Translations under genes and position numbers: made by a program
Source: Heliopora coerulea
Taxonomy: Eukaryota; Cnidaria; Anthozoa; Scleralcyonacea; Helioporidae
Direction: 5' to 3'
Assembly (NCBI GenBank): GCA_030142905.1
Contig: JASJOG010000034.1
Location: 1,479,001-1,543,000 of the forward strand
Length of the DNA stretch: 64,000 bases
In this document: positions 60,201-64,000 of the stretch, piece by piece
Layout: the number at the start of each line of letters is the position of its first letter
Numbering within the stretch: position 1 is the stretch's first letter
The notes under the pieces: generated by a model
Told to the model about the DNA's origin: nothing
What the model saw: only the letters and a program-made list of their open reading frames with translations
The model's database searches: none

Positions 60201-62154
60201 CGGAACTTTAAAGGTTTTTGTTACAAGAGAGGCATCTTTTATCACATATTTCAGTCTAACCATAAGTTTTAAACATAATTCTCAGTGATAACTTTTTTTC
60301 TTTCTTGTGTGGCTTTGATTTCTTCCCTGATTCCTATTTTGGTGAATATTAGACAGGCAAGCCTTCTTCTTTTCTTGACGTTCCTTTGTTTTTTTTTTTT
60401 TACTTTCTTTACATTTACTTCATGCCTTTTTTCTTTTTCACTTCCACACTTCCTTACCTGTCTCATTTTTTATCTTCTCTGCTTTTATCAAACTGGCTTC
60501 TTTGGTCTTTCCTCTTCTGCTTTTTTCGATGTCTCTTTTGTGTAGTATTCACAAACATAGCATTGTATTGCATTGTAATATATTGTATTAAATTGTATCG
60601 AATTGTTCTGAATTGTGCTATATTGTACTGTATTGTATTGTATTGTATTGTAATGTGTCACATCGAATTGTCATGTGCTGAGCTGTGCTGTGTTGTATTC
60701 TGTTCCGTCCCTTTGTGTACTATTCAACAATTTTTCTTTTTTCCCTTTGTAATTTTTCTCGCCTTTTCTTTTTGAAGTACTCTTACATTAATTTCCTTTC
60801 AGTGCTTCCATCTTCTTTCTAACAAATATACAACAAATCTTTAACGGATATTTCGAAAATACTTCTAATCTTATCGTAGAGTCTGAAGAGAGAAGAGGCC
60901 AAGGAATACTCCGAGAACTTAATACATGCTCAGTCGTCCACATTTCAGAATATTTTGCTGATCCTGTCAGCTTGCTTTGGACTGGCGTTTTTATTGGGAG
61001 TGGCGTGGAACTTCACGTGCAACAGGCGTCGCAAAGCAAAAGCCAAACAAGGTGTATTTAAAATTTTCACCGTCCTGTAAATTTAAACCTGCATGTGGAA
61101 GACCGGGTCATCAACTCAAGCAATCTTGCTTATGACGACAGTAGTTCAATTTCCGAATATAAACTGAAATGTGGAGGCACGAACTACAAATAGTTGGAGG
61201 AGAGGAAATAGCTCGTGCACTTTTTGTGGGGAAAAAGTCTTGATATTCTGAGACGCCAATGTTGACCTTGAAACAGCTCTCCTTAAACACTAACCATTTA
61301 TTAAGACGTTATTCGTGTTTCAGCGTACTTGGTAGAGTTATGGTTGCACACCGGTAGTAGGGCGAAGGCTCGAAAACTCTAGAGTTGCTCGACAATCGAG
61401 ATATTCTGGACCTACTGTAGCTTTTTAAGTGCTCGCCTATCCATAACTAGACATGGCACAAAAAAGCAACAATCTTTTCTTTTATAACGTCGCCTATGAC
61501 ACGACGTTACGGCAAATAAGTTTTAGTTTGCTGATGGAACGCATTTTTCTGCTTTCGAAGTCAAGTTCCCAGGATATCATTGGGAAACTAAGCCCACGGA
61601 ACAACCAATCATAAATGTCGTATCATTAAATCTATGTTGCAATATCAGGAAAACTCAACATCGCCAACTTTTACTCATAAACTTACTCTACAAATGCTAA
61701 CTATTTTGTGGATGTTTGAATGTTAACTCAGACATTTTACTGAAGCTTCTGAGTGGTCAAATTTGTAGAGTCTTCCTGGATGGGCCAATAATTTAAGCTG
61801 TCGCTTCCTAAGCCGCTACCCATTCTGCCGCGCTTATGGCAGACAATTGACTTCCGATTTCAATTTGTCTTTAATTCGCCTACAAGTCAAAAATAAAGCC
61901 CAGCGATAATAATCACTGAAAGTGTCTCTTTGTTTTATCTAACAGACTGCTTAGTGTATCCAATCAACGCAGTTGCCTTAAATATGGAGAAAGAACCGCA
62001 CCAGGACCTGACCAATTTCTACGCTCACATGTCACAACGCATCGAAAGACTAAAAAGACGACACAGAAAGGAAATCCGACGATTACGACATTCGAAGGAA
62101 AGTAATTGGGTTTACCATGTACTACAGTCCTGTAAAGTAAAGATTTTCAAATAA
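57266..62154 (+). CDS. GluR0-like channel: K+ channel pore with glutamate-receptor S2 domain (5' end unresolved)
   Basis: Exons: 57266-57349, 58267-58303, 58892-59048, 59125-59191, 59946-60187, 60880-61051, 61946-62154 (stop). All phases agree (1,2,0,1,0,1), giving 322 residues from the first helix on. The first exon is a membrane helix (CIFLYAVGIYLVICLL). Next come a pore helix and filter (FWWACISMTTVGYGD, split between Gly and Tyr), the canonical K+ selectivity signature, and an inner helix (GRVFAVVWILTGLCMTSLLI). The next part, VAALDNSSEETIGIR through EVEAVILDIYAA, DYTSTYGIAFSG and a CFRSYIYNN helix, matches the S2 lobe of GluR0-type ligand-binding domains. A fourth helix (NILLILSACFGLAFLLGVAW) with CNRRRKAK and a basic tail (RIERLKRRHRKEIRRLR) follow. 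Expected plan: S1-M1-pore-M2-S2-M3. S1 was not found upstream; the signal-peptide exon at 55781 is phase-compatible. Confidence 0.8.
57648..57830. repeat. Degenerate tandem repeat (about 70-76-bp period)
   Basis: Three units beginning TATTCTACGCTCAAA (57648), TATTCTATACTCGAA (57724) and TATTATTCAGCACTCGAAA (57796), each followed by a C/T-rich TTCTTCxTCCTC block. It is inside the first intron of the channel core. Confidence 0.5.
57943..58132. mobile_element. MITE with ATTCACA...GTCGTATACGA ends
   Basis: The left end (GGCCAATTCACACGGTACGA, then TTGTCGTATGCGAT) and right end (ATCGTATACGACAGTCGTAT, then CATGTGAATGAGCCC) are inverted copies. It is in the intron before the pore exon. A partial relative lies at 23748-23836. 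Confidence 0.75.
58201..58260 (+). repeat. 15-bp minisatellite (4 units) abutting the pore-exon acceptor
   Basis: Four tandem units of TGGTATCGTTTACAC (third ends CAA). The array stops 6 bases before the splice acceptor TTGAAG/GA, so it forms the branch-site/pyrimidine-tract region of that intron. It contains no AG. Confidence 0.92.
60545..60700. repeat. Degenerate (TATTG)n repeat
   Basis: ATTGTATTGTATTGTATTG core at 60625-60655 with degenerate TTGTA/TTGTG units on both sides, in an intron of the channel gene. Confidence 0.8.
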
Positions 62155-63409
62155 TGCAGCATGATTAAATTCAGGTACGTTTGATGAAATTAAAATATAT
62201 CTAAATCATACAAACATGCATACAAAGGTAATTCTGTAGTCAGTTAATTCTAAACAAATGCAATTTCAAAAAGGCTACAAGCTTTAAATATCAAATTAAG
62301 TTTTTGATTCAATCCGTTCTAACTGAGAAAGGTAACTATCATCTGGGAACTTTTTTTTTCTTTTTCTGGGAAAATGAAATTCGTTGTGCGAGTGCATTAT
62401 TCAAATTTCGTTTTATAAAATAAGTTTCCTATTACGCACGCAGCGATAGGTCAGGCTCAGTAACCACGGTTATGACATCACGCTTGACGCCAGCGTTTGT
62501 TCTTGGCGCGAATGGGAAGGTCTGATTGGTTAACGAACTAACAAGAACTTACCATTTGATGTTGAAAAAAGAAGTTCGTTAGTCACAATTATTATTGCTA
62601 AGCTCTTGCTTATTTTATAAGAGAAACAAAAACTCTTCTGCCGCGTTTATATAGGTGCAAACACGAGGAGATGGTTGGGAAAACTCGAAAGCTGCTGTTT
62701 ACAATTTCTATTTCTTAAATAATTAAGTACAACTAAAAGCGTTGAGAAAAACTTATTTTCTCAGAATCCGAATTGCGTTATTTCCTTCTTTGAAACAAAT
62801 CAATGTTTTCTATTTTTATCACCGGACTTAGTTTTTAACTTACTTCCTGTAGTGATAGCTACCCTTTTTCGCTAAGGAATATTCACTTTAGAATCTAGTA
62901 TCTTCTAGCGTGGTTAATTTATCTTACGAATTACCTGGAATTAAATACAGTTTCATAAATACTAGAATTACAAACAGTTTTCGTTGTTTAAGGGAGTCAT
63001 TCCGAGTTTGGGAGTGCTCACATTCTCAGAAATCTCCCATTATTAAATATTCATCAACATTTCTTAACATTCTCTGAACTTGGAGAGAGGCTCTTATAAG
63101 TGAATCGTCCCCATTTGATGAAACTAATATTTTTGTGATCAAAGATAAGAAAAGGAACGATCAAGCATTATATGCCAACAGTGACAAGTGGAGGACTAGT
63201 GAAAGGGTAAGGAATGGAGTTGAAATGAGTTGAAACAGACGGGATTAGAGTCGATAGAGAGAGTTTGTCTGGTTGTAGATAAGACAACTTGGAAATATTT
63301 TAAATCTGTTACCAAAAGAGCTATAAAGTGTCTTTATAAGGCAGGGTATAAATACCACATCAGTTCATTTTCAATTAACAAAAATCCTCGTTCAAAGAAA
63401 CACTATATT
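62155..63409. other. Region between channel gene and partial edge gene
   Basis: Convergent 3' ends are expected here. No exon was recognised; the frame at 63230-63439 (+) has no family resemblance. Confidence 0.35.
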
Positions 63410-64000
63410 TCAGACGGTAAGCAGCTTCGTAGACAATGACCTTGTCGTCCTGAATTTTCGCGATAAAAATGTCGCAATGCGCCGTATTAAGTACAGCAGA
63501 TGATGCCAAAAGACACAAATTAAAAGAACCGACAAGATCACTAAAAGCATGCTGTCTGACGCAAAATCCAATTTACGTCTCTCTTCCTTCCACGCGTTTA
63601 GCTCGTGTACATAAAGAAAGCGATTACGTAAGTTGTTTGGCAATTCAAACTGGGACCGCATCGGAAACAGAGATTCGTAGAAGTCCACCAAGAGGCTCTT
63701 CACGACAGATGAGTTTTCGTTTTCGTGGTCAATGTTGTCATTCAAGCAGATGAATTTTTTCTTGTTTTTCCGAATGTCGTCCAACTGTTGCAAAACGCGA
63801 GAAGCGTTGTTCTTTATCATCTTGAAGGCTACTTCCTCCTCGCCGACGATTTCGTGTCTGAATTTTCTTTCTTTTTTGTTGGAATCGTTGAGCTGCTTCA
63901 TGATTGGCTCGCAGCTACGTATCAAGCTTTCCGTGATTAGCGGCAGGTCGTAGCCATGTTGCTGCTCCGTCTTTGGACGAGAGCGCGACTGGTTCCCCAA
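63410..64000 (-). CDS. C-terminal part of a membrane-anchored coiled-coil protein, cut by window edge
   Basis: An uninterrupted frame of 196 codons runs from the window edge to the stop at 63410. It has a polar, Lys/Glu-rich helical region (RSCEPIMKQLNDSNKKERKF, then EVAFKMIKNNASRVLQQL) and a Phe/Arg-rich middle. A single hydrophobic segment (MLLVILSVLLICVFWHHLLYL, about residues 149-170 of this part) is followed by a basic tail (RRIATFLSRKFRTTR). The layout fits a C-terminally anchored protein, such as some TRIM-type ligases, but no RING or B-box is in view and I do not assign a family. The true start lies beyond 64000. Confidence 0.55.
   Translation of the reverse strand: MGNQSRSRPKTEQQHGYDLPLITESLIRSCEPIMKQLNDSNKKERKFRHEIVGEEEVAFKMIKNNASRVLQQLDDIRKNKKKFICLNDNIDHENENSSVVKSLLVDFYESLFPMRSQFELPNNLRNRFLYVHELNAWKEERRKLDFASDSMLLVILSVLLICVFWHHLLYLIRRIATFLSRKFRTTRSLSTKLLTV

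Noticed and set aside
1..64000. CRISPR arrays, operons, rRNA genes
   Set aside because: The sequence is intron-rich animal DNA; none of these is present.

Overview
This window looks like nuclear DNA of an anthozoan cnidarian, most likely a stony coral or close relative. That is an inference from several signs: small exons in AT-rich introns with GT..AG borders, animal housekeeping genes (COX20, CCDC97, DESI2, COPS3), a secreted discoidin-domain protein of cnidarian style, and very many short inverted-repeat elements (MITEs), tRNA-derived SINEs and decayed LINE pieces. Genes are spliced, so most single open frames are meaningless; exons were joined by hand using splice sites, reading phase and family resemblance.

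Layout. 1-3.9 kb: no gene seen, a hAT MITE and a pogo-type element. 4.0-6.6 kb (-): COX20, four exons, complete. 7.6-22.2 kb (-): a ten-exon gene for a 628-residue secreted protein with two DUF11-like repeats, an F5/8C (discoidin) domain and a C-terminal module; its introns are packed with mobile elements, one sitting right against a splice donor. 22.2-24.3 kb: MITE and a LINE relic that reaches the CCDC97 start. 24.3-26.2 kb (+): CCDC97, two exons. 28.7-30.9 kb (-): DESI2, six exons. 31-34 kb: MITEs. 34.2-39.5 kb (-): an unrecognised charged, probably nuclear protein, head-to-head with COPS3 across about 420 bp. 40.0-49.5 kb (+): COPS3 (CSN3), 14 exons, complete. 50.4-51.5 kb: a cluster of six CRE-like octamers and then an orphan last exon. 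52-55.3 kb: LINE relic, microsatellites, MITE. 55.8-57.1 kb (+): a possible two-exon small secreted protein, or alternative 5' exons of the next gene. 57.3-62.2 kb (+): the most unusual locus, a channel with a canonical potassium-selective TTVGYGD pore followed by the S2 half of a glutamate-receptor-type ligand-binding domain, another membrane helix and a basic tail. 63.4-64 kb (-): 3' part of a gene for a protein with a C-terminal membrane anchor, cut by the window edge.

The genes do not form one pathway: COX20 (mitochondrial complex IV assembly), DESI2 (deSUMOylation) and COPS3 (COP9 signalosome) are independent housekeeping genes. The channel gene is the candidate for a poorly described system: a potassium-channel-pore glutamate-receptor-like protein (GluR0-like) in an animal, with a second copy of its tail exon about 10 kb upstream. 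Its S1 half was not found, so the 5' end is unresolved.
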